From assembly GCA_036785325.1 (NCBI GenBank), contig JAXIVH010000168.1:153904-217903 (forward strand): DNA of 64,000 bases. The letters run 5' to 3'. This DNA is from Urophycis tenuis. Lineage: Eukaryota; Chordata; Actinopteri; Gadiformes; Phycidae. This document shows positions 43,204 to 61,777 of the stretch, piece after piece. Numbering within the stretch: position 1 is the first letter of the stretch; every line of letters begins with the position of its first letter. A model generated the notes under the pieces. It was not told the DNA's origin. It made no database searches and worked only from the letters and a program-made list of their open reading frames with translations. Position numbers and translations under genes: made by a program.

Positions 43204-44939
43204 TCAGTCAGGCCCCGGGCCACGTCGGATCGAGAGCTTCTGAAGGCGGGCGGGTTTCCCACCCCTCCTGGGACAGCGCGGGTGCTGCTGGTGCTGGTGG
43301 TGGTGGTGATGGTGGTGATGGTGGTGGACCCAGTAGGACCCCGCCTGCTGCAGGGGCGGTGTATCCCGGCGTCCGCGGGCTCCCGACGGGGGCCGGACCG
43401 CGGGCAGGGAGGCGTGGGAGCGGCCGACGGCGGGTAAAACGCACACGGGCGCCGGGCCGCACAGCCGGCCGGGGCGGGCGTGCGAGGGGGACCCGGTGGG
43501 CGAGCGGCGGCGCTGGTCACCGGCGGGAACGTCTGCCGGTCTCCCGGGGCTGCGCTCGGTGAAGCTCATGTCCTGCACTACGTTCACCAGAACCAGCCGG
43601 ACGTGGTAGAGCTTTCGCAGGTGTTGGAAGCCTTCCACAAAATCCCCCACAGGTGTTTCGCCCTCCACCAACATCTGGAAGAGCACCTGCCGGACGAGAA
43701 TCAGTTCAGGTCGGGAATCGGGACAGGCAAAATTGACCTTTGTAACGATAACACAATGCAGGTCCTGTTTAAGAAAGCACTCTGGAATGGTTTAGCATGA
43801 CAGGGCAAACAGGACACGGTCTTGCATTCCTTGTTGTCTTTCCTCTGCCTTTCCTTAGTCAATCAGGGTGTGTTTTGCTTGTCTTGGCCTACAGCCTAAA
43901 CCTTCACCCACAAAACACAAGCAAATGTTTTTCGGTCCGTCTCTTATCCTCGTCACTGAGGGTGATGAATCACAGTTTATCCATTGTGTCTTGTAAAAGG
44001 GAGCTGTTCATGCTTGGGAGAGTTGCCTTCTATGCTTGCTCAATGCATGCACTCAGTCACCTTGTTTTTTGTCCGACGTATCAGATGTGTCACACTTTGA
44101 TTCGACCGAGTGGTTTGCGTTTTGAGTCAAACGTTGTGTCATCATGTCACATAATGATTGACCATTGAACATAAGCCCTTTAAGAGCCTCGTCAACCACG
44201 AGGAACGATGAATGACATTGTTAATGCAAGGCTTTGTCACCTCGCTGCTCCGCTCGGCGCTTGACGTCTTTTTCGCGAGGGACAGTTGAGCCACACGAAG
44301 CAGACCTCTGTACCTTTCATCTGTGAAATGAAAAACCATTTTTTACAAGAATAATCTAACAGGCGTTGACAAGAGTGTGCAAGGTGATGCATGTGCAAGT
44401 GTAGCCAAAATGCCAATAATTAGAAATTATATTATAAATCATACAAATGTACTGTCACTTACCCAGCTGACTTTGTTTAACAGTGATGTTCCCCATTAGT
44501 TTCTCTAACTCCTTGTACTTCATTGCAAGCACCACTTTTGCATCTCGAAAGGCTGGTTTGTGAATAAGACTGCCTTCTGCCAGTCTACGGTTGGAAAGCA
44601 CAATACTCTCAGTGATCCTCTTCAGCCGCTGAAACTTGAAATGAATGAAAGCAGGATTAGATGCTGTGTATCAAATATTCCTGAAGAATTAACCACACAA
44701 TAAAAAGATAGATTCAGTACGCTACTCTCTATGTAAAACCTAAGTTGTCTCTTCAAAAGAACCTTGGTGAAAGCTATAGGCCTATTGTAACAAATAGGTG
44801 TAGACAGTATTAATGAACAGTAATCCTTGCCGTGCCGCGTTACCTTTTCGCTGTATCGGATGATTCGGTTGCATTTCTCTTCGTCGTCCAGAAGACGCCG
44901 CAGTTCAGTGATCCTCAGGAGGCTGAACTGTGTTGACAT
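43204..44939 (-). CDS. vps37d: VPS37D-like ESCRT-I subunit, four exons
   Basis: VPS37 proteins are the Mod(r)-domain subunits of ESCRT-I, which sorts ubiquitinated cargo into multivesicular endosomes. Minus-strand exons: 44939-44844, 44634-44463, 44320-44241, 43686-43204; 831 nt, about 276 aa (human VPS37D 251). The Mod(r) region starts with FSLLRITELRRLLDDEEK and IIRYSEKFQRL, then ALASN-like VLSNRRLAEGSL and VVLAMKYKELEKLM. It closes with LVEGETPVGDFVEGFQHLRK, the usual end of the VPS37 coiled coil. Subtype D is chosen from R(L/Y)S(R/E)KFQ and AxKYxEL spacing. The C-terminal tail is proline- and arginine-rich with a His/Gln run of about 15 residues encoded by a CAC/CAT repeat. The start at 44939 is the first Met before the domain; an upstream in-frame extension exists. 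Confidence 0.8.
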
Positions 44940-45110
44940 GACTGAAGGTGACGGGCGGTGTGCAGCCTGGGGGGGCGTCCTGACCTTGGGGGTCCTCCTG
45001 CTGGTAGGGGGGGGAGGGGGGGCTGTCCCAACCTGGGGGGTCCTCCTGCCGGTGAAGGGCTGTCTGACAGGTTGGTCAGGTTGGTCAACCCTCAAAATGT
45101 AAATTAACTC
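44940..45110 (-). other. In-frame proline-rich extension upstream of VPS37D-like start
   Basis: The frame stays open upstream of Met at 44939 and encodes two imperfect repeats, RRTPQVGTAPPPPPTS and RRTPKVRTPPQ. It could be an N-terminal extension (human VPS37D also has residues before the domain) or 5' UTR. Confidence 0.35.
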
Positions 45111-45374
45111 GCTTTGAAGAACCACAACTACCTGGAAATTAATCAAATGCCTTGACTGTGGGTATTATTATTGATCATGTTTTAATGTTTTGAAAGCACT
45201 TCTTTTGACCTATGGACGAGGACTTACTCACTATATTTACTGCATATACTCAACAGTTATATATATTTTTTTCATTTAGTAGGTGCAAAGAAAATCGATT
45301 AAAAAAAATCGAATAAAAAAAAAATCGATTCATTAAAAAAAAAGAAAAAAAAACAATTTCTTTATGGACCACCA

Positions 45375-45375
<1 letters not shown>

Positions 45376-45432
<57 letters not shown>
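45376..45432. repeat. (AC)n microsatellite
   Basis: About 28 AC units between VPS37D-like and CAMKK1. It is flanked by A/T-rich sequence with three ATCGAT(T)-type motifs at about 45294-45330. Confidence 0.97.
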
Positions 45433-45434
<2 letters not shown>

Positions 45435-45436
45435 AT

Positions 45437-46287
45437 CGCCTCACTTTACAGTGTCTCCTTTACATCCCATTAGGCGTCTTTGTTGTTCACTCTCCCCGAC
45501 CCGGGTGCAGCTTAACGCGGCCCCAGAGGAGGTCAACACGCCGCTGAGAATAACTGTCTATATGCGGCATCCCCGAGCTAATCCCCCCGGCGACGGTCCA
45601 GCTCCGCTGACTCCATCAGTGAAAGTCCTCCCGACGCCACAGGAGATGTCCCCCTGAAGACCTCCGTGGCAGCATGCTGCGGGTCCGCCGCCCATGTCCC
45701 AGCCAGCAGCTCGTTGTGAGTAGGCTACATCATGTCAAGTGTGTATCTGTGTGTAGGTAGGTCGTGGTAAGGACGATAGTCGATAGTTCATATTACAATA
45801 GTCTGGTATTAGTGTTGATGGGTTAGTTGACGTCTACTCAGTGGACTGGGGAGTGCGTTTGAGTGATCGAGCGTCATGAAACTACACTGATACTTTGACT
45901 GAATGTGTTGACAGCAGATGGTTGTTCCGTTTGCATGCACGTGGTTGCCGCCTGCCCGGTTAGATAAGAGGCATGACGGTTACCAGTAGCCTACTTTAGG
46001 CTTTAGGTCATAGTTTTACAACCACACAAGAATGCGTGCCTTACACCGCTGTTTTCAAACCATCAAAGTCTACCATCTCCGTTTTGTAAATTGTATTTCC
46101 TTCTTCTATTTTCTATTTCTATTTTGAGGTGAACGATCGAAAACGTACAATGAAAGAACAACTGGGCCAAACTTGAACCTGAGGTTTCCGTTTCCGGCGT
46201 CGGCAAGAAAGAGGCCATCTCTCCCCCCTGTGACGCCGCCGGGCACAGTCGGAAGCCGCTAGCTGTGAGCGCGTGTCCCCGGGCGCC
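45437..46287. promoter_or_regulatory. Divergent intergenic region between VPS37D-like and CAMKK1
   Basis: The two genes are head-to-head, so this 0.85 kb, or part of it, should hold both promoters. GC-rich patches lie at 45500-45710 and 46190-46287. No TATA box or clear initiator was found. The 46287 end is the CAMKK1 5' UTR with context GCGCCATGA. Confidence 0.4.
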
Positions 46288-52324
<6,037 letters not shown>

Positions 52325-52459
52325 ACCTCCACGTCTCTCGTCTGAGTACCCCTCACTCCCTTCCTCCCTTCCTCTCTCTCTTTCCTCAGGTCCACACTCA
52401 TCCACTTTGGGTTTTTGGAGGTTTTGTTAATGTACCTTCAAAGCATGATTGTGATAGAA

Positions 52460-52465
52460 AATAAA
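52460..52465 (+). terminator. CAMKK1 polyadenylation signal
   Basis: AATAAA 136 bp after the stop codon at 52322-52324, followed by A-rich sequence. It implies a short 3' UTR; later signals cannot be excluded. Confidence 0.55.
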
Positions 52466-54132
52466 AAAAGACTAAAAAAACAGACATTAAACAATCGACT
52501 ACATTCTAAAGCACTTGGTTTATTGTTATAGATAGGTCTTAACGAGGTAGTAGCATTGGTTGCATACACACTGGTGAATTGTTCCTTTTTTTTAACCATG
52601 TGTAGTCATTGATTACTCTGAACTCTGGACTTTGTTGTTCAAATGTAAATATCATCATAAAGATTATATTTTCATGTATTACTCAATGATGGGTTTCTAA
52701 TGATTCGCCATCAGGGCTAGTGGTAAATGTACCACTAGATGGCAGTCTTCAGCCAGTCACTGTCTCACACAAATTCATCGTTTGAACAGGAGGAAATTCA
52801 GTCTCAAATGTATCCACCCGGTATTATATTCAGTTCACAAAAAAAAAAAAAAGGATACTTGAGTAGTTCTTCCTACTAAGAACTGCCGTGTAACGAGTAC
52901 ACCGTACCTTAACACCTGCAGTCCTACACGTGTCGGGTGCCACATGTTATTTGTGCGGCCACCAGGTGGCAGCAGGGAGGCCCAGATCAGAGATGCCTCT
53001 CCTCACACACCCAGTGACTTGATTCCTGAAAAGCCAGCATCCGCCCCACATAAACGATCCTGGACGAAGACAAATTCATAACGTCCACCACAGTGTTCAT
53101 AGGGTTCAAGACTCAATGCTCCGACCTTCCAAGAAGGGTTTTTCATAAAAAAAAAAAAAAAAGTTGTGTGAATATTTCTGCACCCCCATATAAATGACCC
53201 CCTCTCCTTTCAACTCCTTTTCCTCTGGGTCCTTCATATATTACCTTATATTACCATCATATATTTCTGGCTGAATGTTGGTGATAAACAGAGACATACA
53301 TAGATTTAGATTAGATTAGAATGATGGGAGGGAGGGATGGAGGGAGGGAGGATGTGTGTGTGTGTGTGTGGGGGGGGGGGGCATGATGCAGCAAAAAGAG
53401 CCTGAATACAGTAGGAGCCGTTGGTTCAGCTCCCAACGTCTCGAGCTGTCATCTGAGGAGCGAGCTGGCACCGCCATGCATAATCACAATGGTGGGTCGT
53501 GGCGCTGCCTCGGCTGTAAAGTAGGTGAAGTGCATTCAGGCGAGAGCATTCGTTGTGTACAGAACCTTAGCAACAGAAACCTAACATGAACTGGCCTTAC
53601 AAAGAGCTAAAGTGTATGGATGTTTTAAATGGGTATTGGCAGCTTAATAAATCATTGATATGGATGCAGCGTAATGAACCAGATGTTGTTGATACTGTGT
53701 GGGTTTTTTACCTTGTGATGCCATTACACGCATGTTTAATTTAAGTACTTTGACTACACTCTTGCAATACCAACTAGTCTTGTGACTAGTATGCATCGTG
53801 CACCGACTACATATTCCACAGTAAACAAGTAACACAGACATTTACAAATCCCTTTTGCATAAAAAGACCAAATATGTTTTCATAAACACGGAAACGACAT
53901 GAAATGAAGCTACAAGTGTGTGTGTGTGTGTGTGTGTGTTAACATTCTTCTGTTGCTGTAGTGTATGGATTTCTGTGGAAACAGTTGCCATGCAACAGGA
54001 AAAGTGTGTTCTCGTGGAGAACATGAAGCCAACCTCTGTTTATGACTGCTCCTTTCTGGATCGCCAGCCTAATTCACACAGTAACCCCAAAATATAGGAG
54101 CATATTATCTATCTATATAACATATAACATAT

Positions 54133-54216
<84 letters not shown>

Positions 54217-54930
54217 TTTTTATTTTTTTTAATTCAATACAAATTAATATTTCCAAACCCACATTTTATGAATAGTTAAATTCACAAGACAATAATGTCA
54301 TAGCAGGTAAGTTAACATGGTTTAACCATTGATTTATTAGGTATAAGTGTTATCTACAAATCTTTCTCAAGTAGTCCTCTCTTGTGATTATGCATATGAA
54401 ACACACTACAATACAATGGATGATAACACATCCACGTGACCAGGCCGCCACTACCCTGGTTACCCTGTGGAAAGCTCCACGGTAACCCCCCACCCCCACC
54501 CCCCCTGGCCGGCCCTCTCCCGGCCCACTCCCGAGCCTCTCCCCCGGGTGAGGCTCCGCTGTGGCGGTGCGGGCGGATCTCCCAGCAGTGGCGTGCTCTC
54601 GTGTTCAGCTGCACTCACACAAACGCCAGGAGGTGTAGCGTGGCCGACAGCCACTTGGCGGGACTGCTATACGTGTCAATTGGGAGACGAAACATAAGGC
54701 TTTGGGAAATGTGTGAATGTGGGTTGACAGTTTGATTAGTCAGGGAATACAGAGATTTACATGGGGGTTCATGCGCTTTGTAAACGTGTTTTGGATTTAT
54801 TCCCCTGCCAATGTCGATTATCGATTTGGGAACTCTGGCTATTGCATGACTTGCATTTTTCATATGGACCGATATAATGAGCAGTCATAAATCAACCTAT
54901 CTCTCAAACAAAATAAGACATTATTCTTAC
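52466..54930. other. Intergenic stretch after CAMKK1
   Basis: No gene recognised. It contains poly-A runs (52840, 53145), a TG/poly-G patch at 53352-53380, a (TG)n at 53915-53939 and about 75 bp of (TA)n at 54137-54212. Open frames near 54350-54740 look like chance frames in GC-rich DNA. Confidence 0.5.
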
Positions 54931-54939
54931 TGTGTGTCC

Positions 54940-55790
54940 ACACCACAAAAATGATGTCTGTGTGCTTAGAGCCTGTGCAGAGCAGCTGGCCGGGGTCTTT
55001 ACAGACATGTTCTGTCCCCTGGCCCAGCCCCTTGTCCCCATTAGATTTAAAACCACCATCTTGCCAGTGCCAAACCACTCCACTGCTACGGCCCTTAATG
55101 ACTTCCGTCCTGTCGCACTCAGCCCCGTCATCGCCGAGGGCTTCCAGAAATTGGTTCAACCCTTGATATCCTGTCTGCCTGCCACCTTGGAACCATTTAA
55201 TTTTGCCCGCTGCCTCAACAGGTCCAGAGGGGACACCTTTTCCACTGCACTTCACGCTGCCCTGACCCACCTGGACAGTCACAGCTCGTGGGTCAGAATG
55301 CCGTTCATTGATTTCAGTTCAGCACTTAAGACAGATCCCCTCCAAGCTGTTCCATAAGCTTAGCCTGCTTGGTACCGGCACATCCCTCTGCAACTGGACT
55401 CTGGACGTTCTGACTAACAGACCCCATTCTGTTGAGTTAGACAACCTCAACCTCCCCCCCCCTCCACTATCACCTCGAACACCAGCGTGCCACTAGGCTC
55501 GGTACGTCGTATATGTTGCCGTACTCCACACTTATGCTGTCTGTACTATATTATCTGCACCTGCACAAAGGCATCTGCACCGTACTGTACAGATTTTCAT
55601 GCTGCCTTTCAGACAGCCTTTCATACTGTACCAACAACCTTGCATTTACACTATCTTTTGTACATTGGAGCACTCCACGGCCAATCACTGTACATTTTGT
55701 AATACAGAGCTTTACTTTGCTACATTCATTACCTGTACTCTACATGATGATAATAAAGTTTAATCTAATTTAATCTAATATCACACAAAT
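54940..55790 (+). mobile_element. Decayed non-LTR retrotransposon with reverse transcriptase fragment and 3' tail
   Basis: The translation from about 54965 contains phrases typical of fish LINE reverse transcriptases: EQLAGVFTDMFCPLAQPLVP, FKTTILPVPNHSTATALNDF, RPVALSPVIAEGFQKLV, HLDSHSSWVRMPFIDFSSA. A frameshift near 55330 is followed by KLSLLGTGTSLCNW. The sequence ends in AATAAAGTTTAATCTAATTT, a (TAATC)-type tail. Relative to intact relatives, the YxDD catalytic region is missing. It is therefore inactive. Confidence 0.85.
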
Positions 55791-56953
55791 GTGTACCCTA
55801 AACTCCGATCGAATTCATCAAATGAGTCAGCGTGTTTGTTTATTTTTCAATGTAACATATTTGACAGCTTTACCGTTTTACTTACTTACTGTTAAGTCCA
55901 ATGGTTTTAAGAAGGTATAAGGACGGTTTTGTTGACTTCTCCTGCCTTTACTTCATGATAAGTTTTAGTTCTTTAATTTGTTTAAATACATATATGTTTC
56001 TACAACAATGGAAGTACCTGGTGACATTACTTGGGAGCCAAAGAGATCATGGAAATCGAAAATTGATGCCCTTAAAGCGGTATTCATTTACCATTGACCA
56101 CTAGGGGGCACACATGGTCAGTGGCATTTTAAATGCTGTATGTAGTTATTCTCACAAATGGAGCTTGATATTGTGTATTTCAATGATTCGGGAGCATCTG
56201 ACCTGGCATGTCTAAAAATAACATTGAGAGTGATGTAACTGGTGTAAGAGGAGGTGTGTAAGAGGTTATAATTATAGACTCACTATTATAAGTTCTGTCA
56301 TTCCCACTCTTTAAAAGCGTCCCGTAATCACATTTGATGTAATTATGAAAACATGTGGCATGACAAACGTTTGATTCCCTCTATTTATATACATTATCAG
56401 ACAGTGGATAGAATGTATGGATGTTGACACTCGCAAATAGGCTCAAAGTATATACACTTTTACTGCTAATCAGATGCAATGTCTACTCGTTTTTTGGGAC
56501 AAGATGTTCCTAAAATAGCTCCTTCAAAAACATTCGGCTGAACATTGTGGTACTTTGGATAAATAATACAAAGTCTAAATGCAGGAATGAATTATTGAAT
56601 GTGCGGCAGTCTTCCATAACATTTATCTTGACACTTATAACAGAGCTAATCGCATTGCTGTATTTTTGTTGCTGCACAGATCATGAATGTACTACGAATG
56701 TTAAGAAACCCTTGCTTTCGACCAAGTGCTAGCTTTTAACCGTGGAGTTGAAGGCGTCTTCTGTGTGTGACGTAAGCAGAAGAAGTAAACAGCCATGGCT
56801 CTCTATGCAGAACCGTCGTCTCTTCAGTGGCCCGTCTGTCACATTGATGTCTGTCATCAACTTACTGTCTACTCACAGGCTGCAAGAAGGCCTATTTATA
56901 GGACAGAGTCAGCTCTGTTCTCACTATCGACAAGGATCCTCTTTCACAGTTGT

Positions 56954-57018
<65 letters not shown>

Positions 57019-58189
57019 GTAGTAGTATATCTCTTGCTGACTGCTGTCAGTCTACAGACCGTCATACACTGCATACATGTCCTACACTGCTACCATGGCC
57101 AGTCTGGACCGCCCAGTGTGTCCCTAACCAGGAGCCATCCAGGTGTAAAAGACTTGCAGGCCAGGTGTTTTGCCGACAACCAGAGTGGAGGACTGATATT
57201 GACCGCAACGAGGCTCTCGTGCTGCTAGCATGGCTTTGATGCAGCGTTAGCATCGCGTGTTGTGCTGCAGCCAGGGATCTCTGCTTGGGTCTGGGAAATA
57301 CAGTATATATTGTACACGGTTGTAAACCATGGTGAGCATCACAAATGGTTTTATCTATCTCTCTGTTTCTCACCTATGTTTCTGTATCTTTCTCTCTCAC
57401 AGACAGACAGACAGACAGACATGCTTTAATGATCCCTGAGGGAAATTGCATGACAAATCACTTCTTTGTCAGTCTCTTTCTCTCCTCTTTCTTGTGTCTC
57501 AGTCTCACAACTATTAGGGTCTTATTGTTCATTAGTATGCTGTAGAAGCAGCACCTGTTTCTGAGCCTCTTCCTCGCGGCTGAAGCATCTCAGTCCTGGT
57601 GAATGTCAGGCGGATGCTGAATTCGTACAGTTGTAGCGGCGGTGGGAGCGTTCCCATAGGCAGCCACCCACAGATACGGGCATCACCACCGGCGTTGACG
57701 TGAGCTGAGAGCCCCAGAGAGCACCTTTTATACTCTGCTTGGAGTTCAAACGAATACGTTCATCATGGCAGTGTCCTGCAGCCTCCTGACATCACCTTTA
57801 GACCCCACCGCCTCCCGGGTTGTGATGAACAACACGGCGGACTGTTGCTCTAACCCAGCACGCCTTGCGCACAACGACTGCCTTATTTCATTATTCGCTC
57901 GGATCTAAAAGCCTTTCGTTTGAGTGCGTGTCGCACTTCCTCATCAAATTTCGTACATTTTGGACCACCTTGATGTGGAATGTTTACAATTATAATCGAT
58001 TGAGCAGTAGAACCACTATATCTCTGCGCATCTAAAATCCAGTAGAAATAACAATAAGTGCTAATAACTAATTTAATAAGATAACGGCAAAAATAAAATA
58101 ACATTGTGGCGGTGCATTAGAGCACAGCGCGGGGAACAGGCTATACGTTGCGATGGCTCCTGTGCAGTTCTTCTCTACAGGATGCAATA
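55791..58189. other. Intergenic stretch, no gene recognised
   Basis: AT-rich, with a (CT)n repeat at 56956-57014 and a LINE-tail-type repeat at 57394-57455 (ACAGACAGACAGACAGACAT, GCTTTAATGATCCCTGAGGG). A GC-richer patch at 57560-57850 encodes no recognisable protein on either strand. Confidence 0.45.
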
Positions 58190-58310
58190 GGTATCTGAGC
58201 AGTGCAGCAAGGAGCCTGCCTCATAGCAGGAGACTTATTATAGCCCTAGCAACAGCAATCGGATTGGTCGCCGCGGAAGGGGGGAGCCTGGCCAGCCCAT
58301 TGGCTGGCAA
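58190..58310 (-). promoter_or_regulatory. Orphan promoter-like cluster: two CCAAT boxes and a TATA-like box
   Basis: On the minus strand CCAAT occurs at 58303-58299 and 58267-58263, followed 22 nt later by TATAATAA at 58241-58234. Order and spacing fit a promoter firing leftward with a start near 58205. No gene downstream on that strand is recognised; a 73-codon open frame at 58104-57883 has no known domain. Confidence 0.35.
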
Positions 58311-58699
58311 GCGACAGCATTCAAAGCAGTGAAATTCATCTGATGAACGGCTCGACGCTGCAGCAGGAGACTGCGGGCCGAGGCCAGAGACGCGGCGGGC
58401 TGGCACACGAAGAGGTTAAAGGATGGGGATTGTTCATTGTGGAACAAAAGACAGGCGATGGGGGCTGTGACCCTAAGCTGTTGTGTTCCACGGTGGTGAC
58501 GCTGCGCTGTTTCAACAATTAGTCCAACAGAGTATTCCAGTCTATGAACTCACACTAGGATTACCTGCTGAGGAATTGATGATTGTAATATTGTTGTGTG
58601 CTGCTAGAATGTTCTATGATAACAGTAATACAAGGAGAAATCCAAAATAAAGAATAAAACTGTTAAACAAATAACTTTAATGGGCAACATTATGACAGC

Positions 58700-61114
58700 C
58701 AAATCTCCTATGAGTACAGAATCCATTTCCTTTTGTGTTGTTCCTCTATACAGTCTGAGGCCGACTCTGTCCACTATGAGCACAAGTTACCTTAAAATCT
58801 GTGTTTTAAACATGATACCGGGTGGAGGTCGTCACTGTTGTCATTGTGACATTGTTGTCTTGCTGAGGTTGGCCTATGCATAGCAGAAATCTAAAATGTA
58901 TGTGGTGGAAAACAAACAAAACAGTTTTGAGTAAAGGAATATTCTTCAAAAATATATTTGAGAAAGCGAGTCATTCTGAGTCATTCTGGCTAGATTGTGT
59001 AGCAAACCAGAAAAGTGATGTTTAATATAGTGTCTTTCAATGGGAGCTAATGCTATCGAGCAGACTATCTACAGTCCCTCAACATCTGAACATCACATCT
59101 ATATTTGAAATAACGTAACGTATGCATTACGATGTGAGGTAATGGTGACTGATATACTCGTGAATGAACATTGTTACTAAAAACCTGTAAGGCTCGTGGT
59201 TTTCTCTCGCTTTAATATTTCTTTGTCTCGCTCTTCTAAGTTATGCCATTTCCAAGTGTGATTATTCAGTGTACCTTGAACCGACCTCCACATAACATGT
59301 AAATCTAATCATCTATTGAACTAGCAGCATTGTCAAGAGAAACCATTTCAGCAGCTTCCGTTGGCCATGGTTAGTACTTTCCTAACGTGTAACGATTTGT
59401 TTTAAACATGTTTTCACATTTGGGTATTGTATATAAATATATAATACTGGCACAAACAATTAAAAACACAAACTGTACTTGAGGCAGAACAACAGAAGGC
59501 TAAAGCATTTTTTTTTTGTATCCCAAAAGGTTTTCATTGAAAGCTAAGTTTACCATTGGGTGACATTACAACAATACACTAGACACCAGGAACATGGTGC
59601 AATAATAATTTTGTCATATTCTTTTTTATTTTCATAGCTGTACTTTAGGTTCTTGTGCAACTGCTACATAATGACACATTCAAGATATTTTGCCACTCAA
59701 GAACAGCTGAAAGGTATAAAAACAATACAAATGTTAAATAAAAATCAAACAGAAATATGGTCCATGATTTGAATTCATTAGAGGAAGATAGATTTGGAAA
59801 CGTGACGATTAGTGAAACTCAAAAGCATGATTAAAAAGAAAAAGAAAAAACAGTTTTAATGAACAGAAATATCATACTTCAAATCGGACAAACACCAGCA
59901 GGTGAGATTAAGTGATCACTGGTGGGGTTTTCTCTATTCTATTCATTTTTTAATCGTTAATAAATTAAATACACATATTGCATGTCACTATAGCAACTCC
60001 CATTACAGGTCAATTTTTACGATCACCATTTTGGTATAGCAAATCAAAACCATAACGAAAACGAATCCAACATAAATAGAAATCAACATGAGACAAAGCC
60101 TGTTTTCTCAATCATATGAATACTTAACACCCACAGTATAATTTAATAAAGTCAAGCTACTGGATATAAATACATCACCAGCATGCACAATATTGAATAG
60201 TCGATATTATTGTCGTTATCATCTTACACTGAATAAACAGTATAGTAGGCAAGTGCATTTAATAAAACAAACACAGAAGTAAACCACAAACTCTGAAGCT
60301 GCTTTTAGTTATTTTTTCTGTCTTATATGGTTAAGTCTCTGCCTTTAGCAATCTTTACCTCCATAAGAATCTATCGTTCCAGGTCCCAGTTGGCATAGAT
60401 AGGAGAGGTGTAATTTAATCAGTGAAATGCCAAACATTGCCAAAGATAGCAAGAGGGAAATATTTTATCTAATTCAATATAATTCTATATAATTTCATCC
60501 AACTTTGAAATAACATGGTCAATTCAGGCCCGATTCAAAACCTAAACACTGGTTTGGCTGATCCAATTCAATACCAAGGGTCTCCATGGTCCTGTTGTTA
60601 ATCAGACGAGCACTGGAACCATCGCAAACTATTTTTCGTGAGGCATTCTCATTCAAGCGTTTTTTGTCTTTTTTTCTTTTTTTTAACATTTAACTCTCAA
60701 ATGTCTCATATGCATCTCTGTCACGCAAAATCCTAACTAAGCAGCTGATCTCCGCAGAACCAGACCAGGTCCTATTATGCCAGTATGAGGCTGCCATTTC
60801 AATCCAACATCGAGCACTTCGGGCTGATTGACTGACATGTCAGTGGTTTTGGCAAAGATGTCAAAGAGAAAATCAACGAGACCCTCTCGAACCGTGTGTA
60901 TATATATATCTCTTTAAATATATATTTTAAAACTAAGATTTAAACCTCCACTCTCCCCCCCGCTTTCCATTCTATTTAACACATGGAAAAATAAACAACA
61001 GCTGCTTGCGGTAGTTTCATCGGCAAAAGCGCTCTGCCCCGGTCCACCGGCTCTTCGTGTTGGGTGTGTGTTTTTACATTTTTTCTCTCAAAGTGCGGCT
61101 TCCTTCATTTTGTT
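58700..61114 (-). other. Probable long 3' UTR of YWHAG and downstream sequence
   Basis: The minus-strand YWHAG stop is at 61117-61115. YWHAG genes have 3' UTRs of more than 1 kb. A minus-strand AATAAA lies at 59630-59625, which would give a 3' UTR of about 1.5 kb. The sequence is AT-rich, without repeats I recognise. The exact end is unknown. Confidence 0.45.
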
Positions 61115-61771
61115 TTAGTTGTTGCCCTCTCCTCCCTCGTCGTCCTGCTGGTCGCTGGTCCACAGAGTCAGGTTGTCCCTCAGCAGCTGCATGATGAGCG
61201 TAGAGTCTTTGTAGGAGTCCTCGTTGAGGGTGTCCAGCTCCGCGATGGCGTCGTCGAAGGCGGTCTTGGCCAGGTGGCAGGCCTGGTCCGGGGCGTTCTG
61301 GATCTCGTAGTAGAACACCGAGTAGTTGAGCGCCAGGCCCAGCCGGATGGGGTGGGTGGGCTGCATGTGCTCCTTGCTGATCTCGTGCGCCTCGCTGTAG
61401 GACTTCTCGGACGACTCCACCACCGCCGCCCGCTTCTCGCCCGTGGCCACCTCGGCCAGGTAGCGGTAGTAGTCGCCCTTCATCTTCAGGTAGAAGACCT
61501 TGCTCTCGTGCTGCGTCTCGTTGCAGTTCTTGATCAGGAAGTTGTCGAGGAGGTTGAGCACGTCCTGGCACACGGCCTCCAGCTCCTTCTCGATCTTCTC
61601 CCGATAGGCCCGCACCATCTCGATCTTCTTCTCGTTGCCGTCGGCGGAGGTCTTCTGCTCGATGCTGGAGATCACCCTCCAGGAGGACCTCCTGGCCCCC
61701 ACCACGTTCTTGTAGGCCACAGACAAGAGGTTCCTCTCCTCATTGGACAGGGCCTCGTTCAGCTCTGTTAC
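61115..61771 (-). CDS. ywhag: 14-3-3 protein gamma, second and main coding exon (5' partial)
   Basis: 14-3-3 proteins are dimeric cytosolic adaptors that bind phosphoserine/threonine motifs on many signalling partners. This exon encodes 218 residues plus TAA, from VTELNEALSNEERNLLSVAY to the gamma-specific C-terminus DQQDDEGGEGNN. It matches residues 30-247 of the 247-residue human protein with only scattered changes. Phosphopeptide-pocket residues are visible in VVGARRSSWR and MKGDYYRYLAE, and the family signature is YKDSTLIMQLLRDNLTLWTS. The acceptor CTTGCAG lies just to the right (61778-61772). The first coding exon, about 29 residues starting MVDREQL in relatives, was not found up to 64000, so it lies outside. 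It could be either of the two teleost ywhag duplicates. Confidence 0.95.
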   Translation of the reverse strand, partial: VTELNEALSNEERNLLSVAYKNVVGARRSSWRVISSIEQKTSADGNEKKIEMVRAYREKIEKELEAVCQDVLNLLDNFLIKNCNETQHESKVFYLKMKGDYYRYLAEVATGEKRAAVVESSEKSYSEAHEISKEHMQPTHPIRLGLALNYSVFYYEIQNAPDQACHLAKTAFDDAIAELDTLNEDSYKDSTLIMQLLRDNLTLWTSDQQDDEGGEGNN

Positions 61772-61777
61772 CTGCAA

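Noticed and set aside
54354..54735. Overlapping proline- and glycine-rich open frames as a small gene
   Set aside because: Frames in several phases on both strands are open at once in GC-rich DNA. No domain, splice sites or conservation can be seen.
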